Source of the DNA: Chaetoderma sp. LZ-2023a
Lineage: Eukaryota > Mollusca > Caudofoveata > Chaetodermatida > Chaetodermatidae
Reading direction: 5' to 3'
NCBI GenBank assembly: GCA_034401795.1
Contig: CM067370.1
Coordinates: 64,546,809 to 64,610,808 of the forward strand
Length of the DNA stretch: 64,000 nt
Shown here: piece by piece, positions 44,643 through 57,129 of the stretch
Layout of the letters: each line of letters starts with the position of its first letter
Position numbering within the stretch: the first letter of the stretch is position 1
Notes under the pieces: model-generated
What the model saw: the letters and a program-made list of their open reading frames with translations, nothing else
What the model was told of the DNA's origin: nothing
Databases searched by the model: none
Made by a program: the position numbers and the translations under genes

Positions 44643-44957
44643 TCAGCTTTTTACGTTTCTGAGCCAGCCTAGTGAGGCATGATCTGTACGGATGGTAAAT
44701 GGGTGTCCATACATATAGTGTTTGTAGTATTTGACAAAATACACTGCAGCTAACAATTCTTTCTTCATGGTTGCATAACGTTTCTCTGTTTTGTTCAAAG
44801 TATGCGAACCATAACCCAGTACCAGCTCCATTCCATCTTCTGCGGCATGAGATAGAACGGCACCTATTGCATAAGCAGATGCATCAGTGCCTAAGATGAA
44901 CTCGAGGTTAGGGTTAGAATGAGCAAGAATTGGTGTGATTGTCATATGTTCCTTCAA
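44643..44957 (-). pseudogene. RNase H domain of copy C
   Basis: Best-preserved RNase H here: GTDASAYAIGAVLS (first Asp), KRYATMKKELLAAV (Glu), RTDHASL (second Asp) in one open frame of about 104 codons. These are the usual acidic residues of Ty3/gypsy RNase H. The frame is closed by a stop at 44643 before the HGNADALSRI-type end. Confidence 0.8.
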
Positions 44958-45039
44958 AACCCTGACGAAACCTTCACACTCACACGTCCACTCGAATAGT
45001 TGATCTATCTCGGTGATCTGGAATAAGGGGGATGCAATC

Positions 45040-45700
45040 TAACTAAAGTGATGGCTGTACCAGCGATAATACTTGCAGAGACCGAGGAAACTTCTTGTGT
45101 CAGTGACTCCGCTATTGCTTTTATTTTAGAAGGTTGCATAGCTACTCAATCAGTGTCACAGGAATTCGATGCTCTGTCTAAAGAAATTATACTTCTTGGG
45201 CGTAAGCTTGAGGTTTGCTGTATGAAACCATATACGAACTGTGTCCAAATTGGACAGGGTCTGCTCAAATGATGAGCCAAAGACGATTACATCGTCAATA
45301 TAACAGATACATATTTCCCATTGAAGGGTAGTTAATACCTGCTCAATGGCATGTTCGAATGTTCCTGGAGCGTTGCACAGGCTGTAGGGCATCTTGCGGA
45401 ATTGGAAACTGTCTCTGCAGACGAAAGGGGGACCTGTTCCTGTCAGCCTCATCTATGGCTATCTGCCAGTACTTCTAGTACCCACTAGCCAGATCAAGTG
45501 CACAAAACCACTTGTCTCAGGACAAGGAATCTACGGCCTGATCTATCCGTGGTAACGGATACGCATCCTTGATGCTTAGATCATTAAGGTGGCAGTAGTC
45601 GATACAAAACTGCAAAGATCCATTCTTTTAGCCTGCTAGTACTATGGGACTGGCCCAGGGTAAGGCTGATGGCTCTATAACCTGTTGATGGGCTTCCACT
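45040..45700 (-). pseudogene. Reverse transcriptase of copy C
   Basis: The frame 45452-45156 contains KMPYSLCNAPGTFE and the catalytic YIDDV (about 45302-45288). Further left on the minus strand the FLGY-type and YYRWYSHHF-type regions run to about 45040. To the right, 45452-45700 has the SGYW and VDYCHLND-type motifs in other frames. Stops and frameshifts throughout. Confidence 0.8.
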
Positions 45701-46236
45701 TCCTTGTGAATGGAGAGACGTCGTACTGGTTGTCATACAGGGTGATTGTTTCTGGTATCGATGGAGTGTCGCACGAGATGAGTTTCTCCCAGGTCCATGT
45801 CTCCTGTGGAGAAACTCTTCCGATATTTATGTGGTATCCGCCATATGTCACGTTTGTTTGATTGCGTTAAACCAACTGTGGCGTGCAAATATAAATCATG
45901 CATATGCTCTGGTAAATTGTCCTCATAAGCTGTTGCTGGTGTAGGTGCGGTGGGGTGTCTCCAGTGATATCACATTCACCAAATGGCCACAACGAACACC
46001 CGGGACTAGTGTTATTGGGTCCGCTGTTCCATTGAATACCCAGAAAGGTATGTGATCCTTGTTGGTGTTGTCCACGATTATCCATGGACTCGCGCATTGA
46101 GAGGCAATCATGTATTCGGGTTCGGATTCCATCATGGCTATGTGTGTGTTATCTCCTAACTGTGGTGCGGTGGCCCATACAATCTCCTCATGTCCAGGCT
46201 CACCTGTTGATGTAGAAGCCAATAGCACTGCACAAG

Positions 46237-46701
46237 TGTAGTACAGTGATGATCGGGTTCAAGGGGTATGCGACGGCCGTGTATGTCTAATTCTTGTTGT
46301 CTGCAATGTATGATGGCTTCACTGGCACTGAGGAAATCAGAAACTAACAGGGCATCACTTTGAATAGAGGTAACTACAACTCACTGGATGAATTGCATTT
46401 CCTCCATTTGTATTACGAGGTTTACTGTACCAGCCACCAAAAACATCGGCTCTGGTGGCTGTTTGTAAAAATATGTTTGTGAGCCTAAGGGGTGGCTCTC
46501 ATGCACTCGGCTGTTGAAGACGGTGATGGAAGCTCCAGTGGGCACGGTGGCACTGGTAGACAATCCACTGAACAGACAGGTACACTTATATATTACTTTG
46601 CGGTGTGCTTGCGGAAGAGTTTCCAATGATACTGTTTGCGGAATCTCCTTTGGTGTGGTGGCTTCCTGTATGTGGTCAGTTTGTTTCTGCATAGCTTCCA
46701 T
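46237..46701 (-). pseudogene. Aspartic protease of copy C
   Basis: The frame 46701-46381 reads ...TSATVPTGASITVF..., which has the retropepsin context (hydrophobic residues, then TGAS/ITVF) but Pro in place of the catalytic Asp of DTGA. It continues to EEMQFIQ, a stop, then VVVTSIQSDALLVSDFLSASEAIIHC, the late part shared with A. Without the Asp the enzyme could not work. Confidence 0.65.
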
Positions 46702-46716
46702 GAATGCAAGAGGTGG

Positions 46717-47396
46717 CTAAGTGATGGAAGGGACCAACTCGTCGTCGCTGCTTCTGTATTTGCTTAGGTGATGACTGAGCTGGGAGTAGCAATGGAGGTG
46801 TAATTGATGCTGGTAGGCTGAGGGTTTGTACTGAGGGTTTGTATAAACAGCAGTTTTGACAGGACTAGTGTGGTGGCTACAGAGGGTAACCTGTGCCAGC
46901 CACTTAGGACAATGAATCAAAGGATGTTTAATAGATGCGCAAAAGAAACAGTGGCAACGCTGTTGTTTGTTGCCCTGTTTGTGATTCTTCTTTTTGCGGA
47001 TTGCTGACTGTCGTCCATATCACTATTACTGCTGCTGGGTGCGGTGGGTGATACTGATAGGGCTTGCGAATTGCATACCACCAAGGGGCACCGTGTGTTA
47101 AGTGTTTTGGTGGTGGATTGTGGTGCCTGTATACACGTTGTTTCAATGGAGGTGCTACAACCAACCACTGCCGTTTTACATAGAAAAGAGAGTTTGTGTG
47201 ATGCGTTTATTGTGGGGATCAAAACTTTTCGCAGAGGGGTTTGTTGGTGGTACTGTGGATGCAGTTTGCATCGTAAGCACTGACTTATGTGAAGCCGGGT
47301 GTGTTGTGTTGGGCAATGTTCTTGGTTGTTGTAAATGTATCTGCCTGACGTTGCTGTTTGGAGACCGTAGTTGAGCCGAGTTGCAGGAGTGGGCAC
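46717..47396 (-). pseudogene. gag-pol junction of copy C
   Basis: The frame 47396-46917 (159 codons) begins MPTPATRLNYGLQTATSG, matching A at 5906 on (MPVPTTRVNCSLRTTTSG). It shares the phrase ending CPLVVCN with A near 6280. A has a (CA)n array where C has ordinary sequence. It lies between the zinc knuckle and the protease; no domain recognised. Confidence 0.55.
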
Positions 47397-47489
47397 TGAA
47401 TTGACTCTCTAAGCAGTGACTGTTCTAGCTTAATGGGGGCTATGGTTGCGGTGTACATTGGTTAGCTGTGGAGTTGTGGAATGAGTATG

Positions 47490-48473
47490 GTGCGGACATC
47501 GTTCCTTCCAGTGGCCCGGCTGACCACATCCGAAGCATGTGTTAGGCGGCTGTGTATGCTGGGCTGTACTACTTGGTGCTGATCATGTGGTCTGCTGTGT
47601 GGCGATGGTGGTGCCGAACATTGTAACTAAGCTAGTGAGTGCTGAGATTTGCTTTGTTTTCTTCTCTAACCTATCATGCATATTTTGCCTATTGCTATTA
47701 TTTTGCTGGTTCCCACATCCTGGGGCGTTGTTGTGGCGTCCATGCCCCTTTCCTCTGGGTGCGTGATTCTGACTGGTGGGGCATTCATTATGTGATGCAT
47801 TGTTTGGGCCTGTTGCTGATGCTAATGCGGATGCAGATGCGGTGTCGGTCATGATGAGGAGATATGCATCATTTAACTCATAGATTGGATGCGATTTGCA
47901 GCGATTAGCTTTGTCCCACTCCAAGAAACTTTCTATTCTGAAGGCCGTTGCAGTTAACGAATGTAGATTGCAGTGTTTGAGGAGAAACAATTTTCTTTGA
48001 GAGCTGGTTCGCCACTCAATGCGTCGATAAATGTGTGAAGATGTAGATGTGTTACTCCTCATGGTTTGTACTGGGGTAGGCGTGTGTAATAAATTGTCGG
48101 ATATGACTTGCTAACTCTGGCAGGGGTTCCTCGGCTTGTCTCCATAAGTTTTTCAACTGTAGACAACTTGTTTCACCAAGAGCCATGTCCCTGAATCGTT
48201 TCGATAATGCGCTTTCCATTTCCATGTAAGTTGGCATGCTGTCTAACCCCAAATCTGCCAGGACCTGAAGGGTCTTGCCTGAGAGTTTTGTGGCCAGATA
48301 CTCTCCCATTTGCTGATCCGTCCACCGGTTGGTATGGCTGATAATTTCGAATTGGCATTTATAATTAGGCCAATCACTCTCCCACTGAATTCTTGAGCGA
48401 GAATGCCTCTGCCAGGGCCATGATATGGTGTAACTGGCACGAATCCTGGTGGTGTTGCAGGGGAAAGTGGCAT
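47490..48473 (-). pseudogene. gag of copy C, frameshifted
   Basis: Frames 48473-48243, 48309-48052 and 48062-47583 carry successive pieces: GFVPVTPYHGPG, then YLATKLSGKTLQVLADLG, SALSKRFRDMALGETS and PELASHIRQFITHAYPSTN, then a Gln/Asn-rich linker. The CCHC knuckle (C-FG-C-GQPG-H-WKER-C) is intact at 47537-47496. Homologous to A's gag in the same order. At least two frameshifts. Confidence 0.75.
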
Positions 48474-49091
48474 GAACGTGGTCTGCGTTTAGGTGGAGTT
48501 GTTGGTGGTAGTTCCCTGTCTGCTCGATGGTTTCCCTGGTGTCGTGTCCACAGTGGCAACTCCAGTCAATGATGTTCAGTTCGATATACTTGTGTAGGCT
48601 CCGCTGAATGCTGTATTGGTGTCGGTCAATAAACCTGTGGTGGCGTATTATGCATATGTCGAAGAAGCTCTACTGGTCACTGAATCTGGCATTCCTCATA
48701 CGGAAGTGGTCCGGGAGACTGACGAGGATGGTGTGTGTGGTGCGAGTGGGTGCACCTTCTGTTGTAGGATTGCAACTGTGTTCCCGTATTCCAATGTTCA
48801 TTCCGTGGTACCACAGGGTAGCACGGAGATGAAGTCCTCATTGGAGGTGATATGGGCCATGGTGCATAAGGGACAGGCCATTGATGGTGCAGATGGACGC
48901 ATTGGGCGTGAAGGTATTAGATGCCCCCATAGGGGTCTTTCTCATGGTCGACCACGATCCGACAAAGGTATTAGTAGCCTATCGCACATATCCGACAAGA
49001 TGATGTAATGAGTATCCACCTGCAAGGCATCACGGAATGTCCCCTCACTAACCGGCAAGAGAGATTCCTAACTTATGGTCACTTATGAAGT
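48474..49091 (-). other. Leader of copy C between LTR and gag
   Basis: No motif recognised. The primer-binding site should be close to 49090, but I cannot identify one with confidence. Plus-strand frames here (48608-49008) have no support. Confidence 0.35.
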
Positions 49092-51954
49092 TTGATGTAA
49101 ACCATTATACCCCTAACAAAATATTATTATTGCGAGAGGAAAGTGTCTCACGCGGGCCTCCATTACACGAAAATGCCTTCAATGCCAAAGCAGAGAAAGA
49201 GAGCTGGCAAAAATGGCCACTCTCTTGTTCAAACATACGCTAAGTGTGTAGTGTGAGTCAACCTAGTGAAGTGGTATGATATCGTAATCACGCTGTATTA
49301 CGTGAAGATGGGGTGGATGATTTCTGGAGAATTCAACACCGTAACTTATGTGGGTTAAAGATACGGTATTGGTAGTTGCTGCTATATTTATGTGGTCCTT
49401 CTGCTAAATCCTAACCTAACCTTTAGTTGTTAGGTCCATGTTACTTGGTTAGGCCGCTAGTGGCAGGGATTTCTACCTATCTTTAAATACATGAGCCTGA
49501 CTGTCGGAAATGCTTGGTTTCCATATGGTCACCTTACGGAGCATCCCCCATGCACAGCATGTGGGCATGTCATGGTGTGAGCTTCAGAATCATATAACGA
49601 TCCTGTTACTTACCATACCGCAACCACATACAACATCACTAGGACAAGTCATAGTTACATAAGCAATTGAAAAGTGCATATATGTTTTTGATGGGGAGGA
49701 GGAGACAAATATCCAAATATAGTGACCTTCCCATGAGAGCGTGGTGGGTTCCACGACCGCACCCAGTCATAGTGACGAGTTAGAGGGAGATTTGTGTCCT
49801 GTCCGTCACCTGATGTGTCAGAGGCGGATCGTGCGGGGACTAACATTTACATGTCGTTAGCGTTATGCTAAAATTCCCAGAGATGCACTGCTGGCCAGCT
49901 AAGGTAATATAATGTTTTCACAGTGCTTCCTACTTTGGCAGGGATATCTACACAAACTAGTATCAGAAGATATAGAGGGGGTGTTTGCAGAATCGACACT
50001 TTGGTCTTCACAGCTCAGAAACCCCAATAGTTTCCAGAGTCGGATCACACTAACGTGTCGAAGGGAGGTCCAGACAATTATAAGCCTTGTGGCTGGAGGA
50101 GCGTAGGAAGAGACAATCACTCATTTGTTAATAAGATGCACTAAGGTACATGAGCAATTTATACCGACTTGCCGGTGTGCAGGGTTACATATCCACTACA
50201 TCCGGAAAAGAGGCTTACACAAATGACTCCTAAAGAGCGATCATCCCTAAGTACTTTTAAACCTATCCTATCGAGCTAAAATATCCAGGTTTAGTCGACC
50301 ACATGCCAGGTTCGCTCAATGAGTGATGCTGGGGGACAAAGGTAGTGCGGATTTTTTGCTGTACAGTGTAGCCTAGCGTACTGTGGTCCTAGTATTTTAT
50401 TTAATATAAACAAAACAAGTAACTAGGATCGCTGCTGCCATATATAAACAACTATTGCAATATTGACAATAAATAAGGTCACTCGACCTTGTTATAAGCA
50501 CAATATAAAGATAATATTTACATTACAAATATAAACTATAAAATGCGGTCTCAGATGACCGGTCTGTACCTATTCGTCATCAGTACCTACAAATAAACAT
50601 AAAAATACAATAATACAAAAATACAGTTAGATGAGTACCTATTAGCCATCGGTATGGAAAAAGTTCATAGATCACTGTAGATGATGCGTCACAGATGAGG
50701 AATGCGAGATGGCCTGATTCTGAAGTTGCTGGGAAATATCTGCAGGCAAACTGTTGATGCGGCTCACTCTCAAAGACAGTGAAGAAGAACGATTGCGGAT
50801 GCGGATGTCTATGAGATAGTCATACTAACTTGCATATCTTAATTTTACAGCGTGTCAAAACTTCCGTACTGTAGTGGAAGTTGGAAGCTGCCCTGTAGTA
50901 ATGAATGGCTACAGTTGAAAGTTAATTAATGCATGCGCATCTTCTGTGTACACAGTACATGCTTCACCGCATAGCGCGTGTGGTGCACCAGGCAATGTCC
51001 CACTAGAATGTGGCCTAAAAGCTAAGTATCACACATGACACATAGCGCGGAGTTTGATCACCACTTTTCAGCATGGTCCCGAAGATTTGATGAGTCGTCC
51101 ACCAAGTATCACCACTCGTTCTTCATACTACGAGTTCGTTACGTCGGGCCCGCACGGCCAATCTGCAGGAACACTCCTCTGAAGTTGTTGACGGTGAGGT
51201 TCGCTTCCTTATTTGTTTAGTTTATTTGCCTTCAGGTGATATCCTCCCGAGAGCATTTCAAAAGTTTAGATGCGGATGCGGTAGTTGTGTTAAGATCTCA
51301 AAACCGAGAGGCACTGCTGCGGTTATAATGAAACCAGCAGGCAGTAAGCAGTTGCACACGTCTCGCACTGCTCTGGCCACACAACCTCCCACCTTTCTGT
51401 CTCGTCGAAATATGGTCTCGATTCTCAGATCTGCACTCCTTTTATACTCCTCCTGACGTCATAGCTGGAACGCCTAGCCAATTAGCGTGCGATCTGTAGC
51501 CAATCAGCGTGCGAGCTCAAAGGGCAAGGATAGCACCACGTGATAGATATCCTCCCCATTCACTCAGCACTTGCATGTGTCTATGACGTTTTCAATATTT
51601 TGAGCATAATTTAAAATGGTTAACAGTTTTGGATTCCTCGTTTCATTTCGGTCCTGATAGGTACCAAGAATCGCATGGTTGGTGTAATTTAAAGAAATTA
51701 TATGCACCAACTCGGTACATCTTTAGTAGGCATTCTCTCCCTGCGCTGATGTGCATTGTCAGGGAAGCTCTGATGCACGCGCATGCGTGCCACGCGATCT
51801 CACGGAATTAGTCATTTTTAGAAACCTGTCTTATATGGCTTTATTTCCACGTACTATCCTACTAAGGGGGCATGCTCAGAACGCATCGGCCCAGTCATCC
51901 CGTACCAAGCTGGGCTGGGGATGGTTCGTACCTGTCCGGTCGATCCGTGCTACA
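49092..51954 (-). repeat. 5' LTR of copy C, about 2.9 kb
   Basis: On the minus strand it begins TGTAGCACGGATCGACC at 51954, the same start as A and B, has CRE+TATA (51461-51439), an AATAAACTAAA polyadenylation-like phrase near 51220, and the U5 stem-loop (49151-49132). It matches 29219-31444 over its right part. The 3' boundary is where that match stops; it is less certain than the 5' boundary. Confidence 0.7.
51439..51461 (-). promoter_or_regulatory. LTR promoter of C: CRE plus TATA box
   Basis: On the minus strand TGACGTCA (51461-51454), 7 bases, TATAAAAG (51446-51439). Same spacing as in A and B. Confidence 0.7.
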
Positions 51955-54503
51955 TTAAACAACACAATGCCACTCTCTACGTCAATCACAATGGGCAATT
52001 ATTACTCCGTATGTCAACATAATCATCAGAGACATTTTACAGATACATCTTTTAACCAACGTCACAGGAAGCTGCTGCTGTTTTAGGCAGCAATGGTACT
52101 GGCTCCCAGCCAGTAAATTCCCAAAAGACTATGTCCTTACTATTTCAATTTCAATTTTCAATTTATCTATATACAAGCCTAGGCCACATTGAGTCATATC
52201 GGAGTCGTAGCATGCATGGGGGACGGATGGGTCAGTTACACCCCACCCCACCTACTTTTGAGATTTATGAAGTGTACTTTAAAATTCTCATTCTCCAATT
52301 GAAAATGTCGAAATAGAAATCAGACAGTTCCATAACCAGCTAGAGGTACATATTTACCTCTACAAATGCACGATAGTCTCTTTGAGAGCATCTAGATCCG
52401 AGACATCGCACAATGTTTCTGGGGAGGACTCCTGACCTCCCAATCGGGACATTTGACCATTGTCACCACGAGTATATATTTGTTATTATTACACATATTC
52501 CCAATATTGTCAGTAGTATTATTATTCTTGTGTGAACAGCAAAGCTCTCAAAATTCTACTTATATCAATTAACCATTTAATTGTCGGGACTGCCAAAGTT
52601 TATCTTCATAATGCCCATTAGCAGGCCATAAAGTGACTTTTCTTGTAAATTTACCACTGAATTATGCAGGAAATAACTTTATATTGTTGTGCAAATACAT
52701 ATTTCCTGACCAGTGTTGATTCCGTTTTGGCCAGCTTGATCATTAGAGACTCAATTGTCGCGAAAATTAAAACTATTCATTACTCCGTCAGTCGCCATTA
52801 ACTCCATTTGAAAGCAAAGTGAATAATATATTTTGAAGATTTATCATATGAATAACTGGCTCCTCCTTGTGTTTTATTTACTTAAACATCGGCAGGAACG
52901 GTCAAGAAAATTCACATTTTTCTACAATTAATGCCCCTTTCGTGGTCTAGAGAAGACAACGTCTGACACTTTGCCATTGGAATGACGGGTTCGCTTACCG
53001 AGCCAGTCATTACTGTGGGAAATTCCCAAAACCATATTCTCCTGGCCTGCAAATGGACATTCCTCCAAACGACTAAAGATGAAGTTTTTGGCCGGCTTAA
53101 CTACGAAGCCTAAAAGGGGTAGGGAGAGAGACAGGTGGACCTAGAAAGGGGAGCAGGGAGATAGATAGTTAGATAAGCTATTTATTTTCAAGTCCTTTGA
53201 TAATAAAGTCAATCAGTGAGTAAACACTTGTTGGCTGGTCAGAGAAGAGCGAAAGACTTAGACACACACCTTCCACTGTAACAGAATTGGGTTGGGCTTA
53301 GGTATCTGTATCGCAACCGTAAATATCAGCCAATAGTTACAAATATCAGCCAATAGTTACCCACCCCATGGCCATGTTAATGGGATTTAGTACATGAGCC
53401 CAATGTGTCATTTTAATTGCTAGCGTTTGTATAACAAATCATACACTGTTTATGCAACACAATTTGTTTGCCGACATGTACAGTTGACTCAATAAATCAT
53501 CGCTGATTCACCTAGACGCATGTACTGGAATAGTCTTATAAACTATCTTGTAAGATGTGATCGGGTAGCAGGAAGAACTAGCCAACCAGCCTCCCTGAGG
53601 TGTGGTACGGCCACCATGCGGATGTCTATACCCAAAGATGATAAAGGCAGGCCAATACAAGAAAGCCATGCGTAAGATCTCACATCCTTAAGCACACTTG
53701 AGCACACTCATAATATAGAACGCGACCTCACCATTGAGCTTGCTAACTCCTGATGGACGCTGCAGAGACAGGCGTATCTGAAGGAATGACTACTGATTGG
53801 CGGCTGATATCGTAAGAAAGCCAGTCATTTGTCAAAAGATAATGAAATGCAGAGCTGAGAATATGAAAGCTGCTCACTTTGCGACTTCGAGACCGACCAC
53901 TATACAGAAACTTTTCGCTGCGCCTGCACCGCTCAGAAAACTCTGCTGATTAAACCCTCACACCATCTCCTGACTTTGAAGATAAGTAGATTTGACTGCA
54001 TCCTGGCTGAACCTGTTGATTTCTTCTGTGCCGAAACACCGCCAAGAAACACTGCTGCCGCCCACCATCTGCTACTAAGCAATTCTGGAAACCTCTGTTC
54101 GGTACTAGCCTCCGATCGAGTTCGTTTTCTGCCGCATGTTGTGCTTGATCTGAAGGACGCTCTATTTATTATAATGCACACTCAGTATTAGGTCACCCAA
54201 GAGCATCTTTACCGCCGGTTATATCACTAATTTGGCATGGCAAAGGTGTCTGTGAGTGGTCTTTCGTGGATATTCAGTACAAACCTGTTGCAAAATCTCA
54301 CTTTGATATAACAGAGATTTTATTAACCAATATCTTGTGTGTAAATATACCATTTGAAGGTGGGTTGAGAATAGTCTATTTACATTTAGGAGAAGACATT
54401 AAAAGTGGAATCATTCATTGCTACGAATGATATCCACATGTCTGGAGATTCTTATCTAATGCCAAAAGATAGAACGAAAATTATTGATACACACTGACTC
54501 ACC
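51955..54503. other. Spacer with no gene seen
   Basis: AT-rich with short frames only. It contains a perfect 20-base tandem duplication (53321-53360). The short frames at 53933-54191 on both strands have no recognisable domain. Confidence 0.5.
53321..53360 (+). repeat. Perfect 20-bp tandem duplication
   Basis: AAATATCAGCCAATAGTTAC occurs twice in a row, without a mismatch, which suggests a recent slip. Confidence 0.95.
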
Positions 54504-54737
54504 ATGATTAATACCATTTGCGAATGTTATCTGAATCTCAATCGCGGTGATATCAAGCTCTCCAAGAAACACCACAAAAAGCGCTTTAAATATGGAAGTG
54601 CACTACAGGGACTTCACAAAAAGAATTAATCAATTCCTAAAAAGAAGCAGATTTTACAGAGAGGTGGTTTTCTGCATTTGTTATAAGCAGCTGTTCTAGG
54701 AACCGTTTCTCCTTTAATTGAACAAAAAAAGATTTGG
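54504..54737 (+). pseudogene. Small basic Polinton protein, two nonsense codons
   Basis: A single frame from ATG 54504 reads through TAA at 54627 and TAA at 54684. It has a Cys-containing start (CECYLNL), a Lys/Arg-rich middle (KKHHKKRFKYG), and an ending with QRGGFLHLL and a hydrophobic segment. This plan (basic helix, then RGGFL and a hydrophobic tail) resembles a small protein I associate with the region before the Polinton integrase. The assignment is from memory of the family and from position. Confidence 0.45.
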
Positions 54738-54852
54738 TGGACAGTGAAATAATGCAATGTGCTCAAAAGATAGCAATTTAACTTCACAAATTAGAGCTAA
54801 CATGTGAAAGCAAACGAAAGTAAATTCGTTAACAAATCCTTGTTTACAGAAA

Positions 54853-55330
54853 GCCGCAAACCTTCATGATGAAATGCGAGATATTCTTGATCGTAATGAT
54901 ATTCACCATTCGAGGAAATCCGATTACACGAATTACACAAATTTCGAATGTATTATAATCAGTCTGGAAGTCTATGTGTAGGAGATCATATAGAGCCGAC
55001 TTTTCATGACGTGCTAATGAAAATTCTCTTTCAGCTGAATGCTGAGCCCTCGCCTAAACAAGATTATCAGTGAAGACGGCAGTTTATTACCTATGAAACA
55101 CATACTAAAGGCAAAGGTTTGTTAAATATTTTACAAAAAAACTGAAGGAATTTCAGTTGATGGAAATAACTAGGTTTCAATACAAGGTTATTTTTTTCCC
55201 CAGAAAGCAATATTGTTGATTTAGTTTCAAGAGTTGTCTGGAAACGAGTTGCTTCAAAAGAGCTCTCTGAATCAGAAAGGGCATTCAATAAATATCTCAA
55301 GACAAGCCATTGGAAATGTTCAGCAGTCGA
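54853..55330 (+). pseudogene. Fragments of the protein preceding the Polinton integrase
   Basis: LHDEMRDILDRNDIHHSRK (about 54858-54915) and, after a T-rich tract ending in CCCCAG at 55203, SNIVDLVSRVVWKR with SESERAFNKYL (about 55209-55305). Wording and order suggest one protein broken by decay or an intron. No enzymatic domain seen. Confidence 0.35.
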
Positions 55331-55429
55331 ATACGATTCAGGTGATTAGCAAAGTCTCCAGAAAGACGACATTGAAGGACTCGCACGGGCTTGACTGAGC
55401 CAGTAGGCCACAACACAAATCAAAATCTG

Positions 55430-56010
55430 CCAATATGAGAGAAACCTCAATCTGTAACACGTAAGCAATCTAGAGCTCGCAAACGTAAATCTCCTAGCTG
55501 GTTAATGTTCTAATAATGGGTGTAGTGGCTAGAAATCTTCATGAACGTTATTATAACCTAGAGCATCTAGTAAGTTTTTGAGAAATTGAAAAGCTGTATA
55601 AATCTTTCAATGTCAAGGTGACACATTGCCAAATTAAAGATGGACTCTTGAGAGAGCGAAGTTATGCTTCACATAAACCACACAGAATCAAGTTTATGCG
55701 TGAAGGAATCAAAGTAACAGCTGTTGATGAACTATGGCAAATGATTCTTAGACATATAGTTGCTTTAGCGAGTGAAAATGGCAATCATGAAATATCTGCT
55801 TTTTACAATAGGTATCCTATCTAGTTATCTTTGGCTAATCCATATGCACTCAAAAACATCGACAGCCCTATGCAAGGCATTTGGAACACTGCTGAAAACT
55901 ACTAAGTGACGGCCTGCCAGTGTGCAGACTGATAAAGGAGGTGTGATTGTAAACGACAAGTTTCAGAAATGGCTTAGAGATACAGAAGTAGAGGAAAGGC
56001 AAGCTGGCCG
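55430..56010 (+). pseudogene. Polinton-type integrase, broken
   Basis: The frame 55618-55824 contains THCQIKDGLLRERSYASHKPHR, then VTAVDELWQ where the first catalytic Asp is expected, and LASENGNHEI. After a stop and a frame change, a second piece holds SVQTDKGGVIVNDKFQKWL (about 55915-55971), with the second catalytic Asp. These are hallmark words of Polinton integrases, which insert the element by a retroviral-like reaction. The third catalytic residue and C-terminal region are missing: the match ends near 56010 in pyrimidine-rich sequence. Confidence 0.7.
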
Positions 56011-56809
56011 GATTTTCACACCTTTTTCTTTTGTTCTTTTCATTTGTTTTCTCTTTTGTTATTTTGACACCTTTTCCCTTTGATCTCCACCGTCTTTTGA
56101 AACGGTGTGAAGATTCTGCCCAGACCTCCTCCGTTTTGATTACATTTTAGATGTAGAGGATGTCCATAAGCCCCTCCACCTCATTAAATCGTGTGACTCC
56201 TGTTATCCAATTAGGTGAGCGTAAGGGTAATTAGCGTAATGATTGACAAGGGCTAATGCATAGCATAAGGATGATTGACAGGCTACCTGTCTGGGCTCGT
56301 CTTTTCCTGACTCTGTCAACTCATTCCATCACGAAGCCCTGCCCCTCATTAAATCACGTGTGGGTATTGTACATAATGCAGCTTTCAACAGTTTTCAGAT
56401 AAAACCCCTTTCAAATTTTCACATGAAAATGTTACTTGTTTCGGATGTTATCAAACTTTTCAGGTTTTCATTGTCTCAGTCATCTGCGAGCCTATCTCAG
56501 TCCTTCTCAGGAACAGGGGTTTTATTTGATCACGACAGCATACCTATATTACTGATGGATTTCGTTCAAAGATTTACATTCTTTACTTAGGAATTTACAC
56601 CAGATTTAATGAGCAGTAACCACATTTAGCTGACAGAGCAGGGGACACTAAGATTACAGTTTAACTTTCATCAGCAACTCACCACGGCGATTACTTTAGT
56701 GGTCTCACTGAATTCTATCATCATTGACAAAAGGAGGAACGTATCAGCTAAACGAGAAGCAGAATGTTTTAAACCCATGATATAACGTTCATTATAAGCA
56801 AAACAAGCT

Positions 56810-57023
56810 GCCTAAAAAATTCTTCAGAGGAGTATTCTTGAGTGACCGTGTTCCTAGCACTCTTAAAGGACCAGCATTCCTGATTGTAATCCTCGACTCT
56901 ACACAGATACCAGAGAGTTACTGGATTGCAATTTACATAAGAAGAAGTAAAAGTACACCAACTGTGTTCTTTGACTCAATTACGAAATCGACATGGGACA
57001 CACTTTTCAACAAACAATTATAG
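56810..57023 (+). pseudogene. Adenain-like cysteine protease of the Polinton, active-site His lost
   Basis: The open frame 56838-57023, extended upstream by FRGVFLSD, contains SDRVPSTLKGPAF, then SYWIAIYI and FFDSITKS. In adenovirus-type and Polinton proteases the middle motif is HW(L/V)A with the catalytic His; here the codon at 56919-56921 is Tyr. The following FDS fits the acidic residue region. The C-terminal part with the catalytic Cys is absent. The protease would mature virion-like proteins. Confidence 0.6.
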
Positions 57024-57129
57024 AAGAACTGTAGTTTTAATGATGGCATCGTACAGACATTCACATTACTTGCTGTGGCGAACATTTTATGTTTTACATT
57101 TACCACAGCCCTAATCGATAATTGTTTGT

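Larger units (their letters stand above)
54504..57021 (+). mobile_element. Polinton/Maverick relic
   Basis: Three pieces in one orientation match Polinton (Maverick) DNA elements: a small basic protein, a retroviral-type integrase and an adenain-like protease, with a fourth unclear piece between the first two. Polintons are large virus-like self-synthesising elements. The capsid genes, ATPase, DNA polymerase B and terminal inverted repeats are not visible, and all three pieces carry stops, so this is an old, partly deleted copy. Confidence 0.65.
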
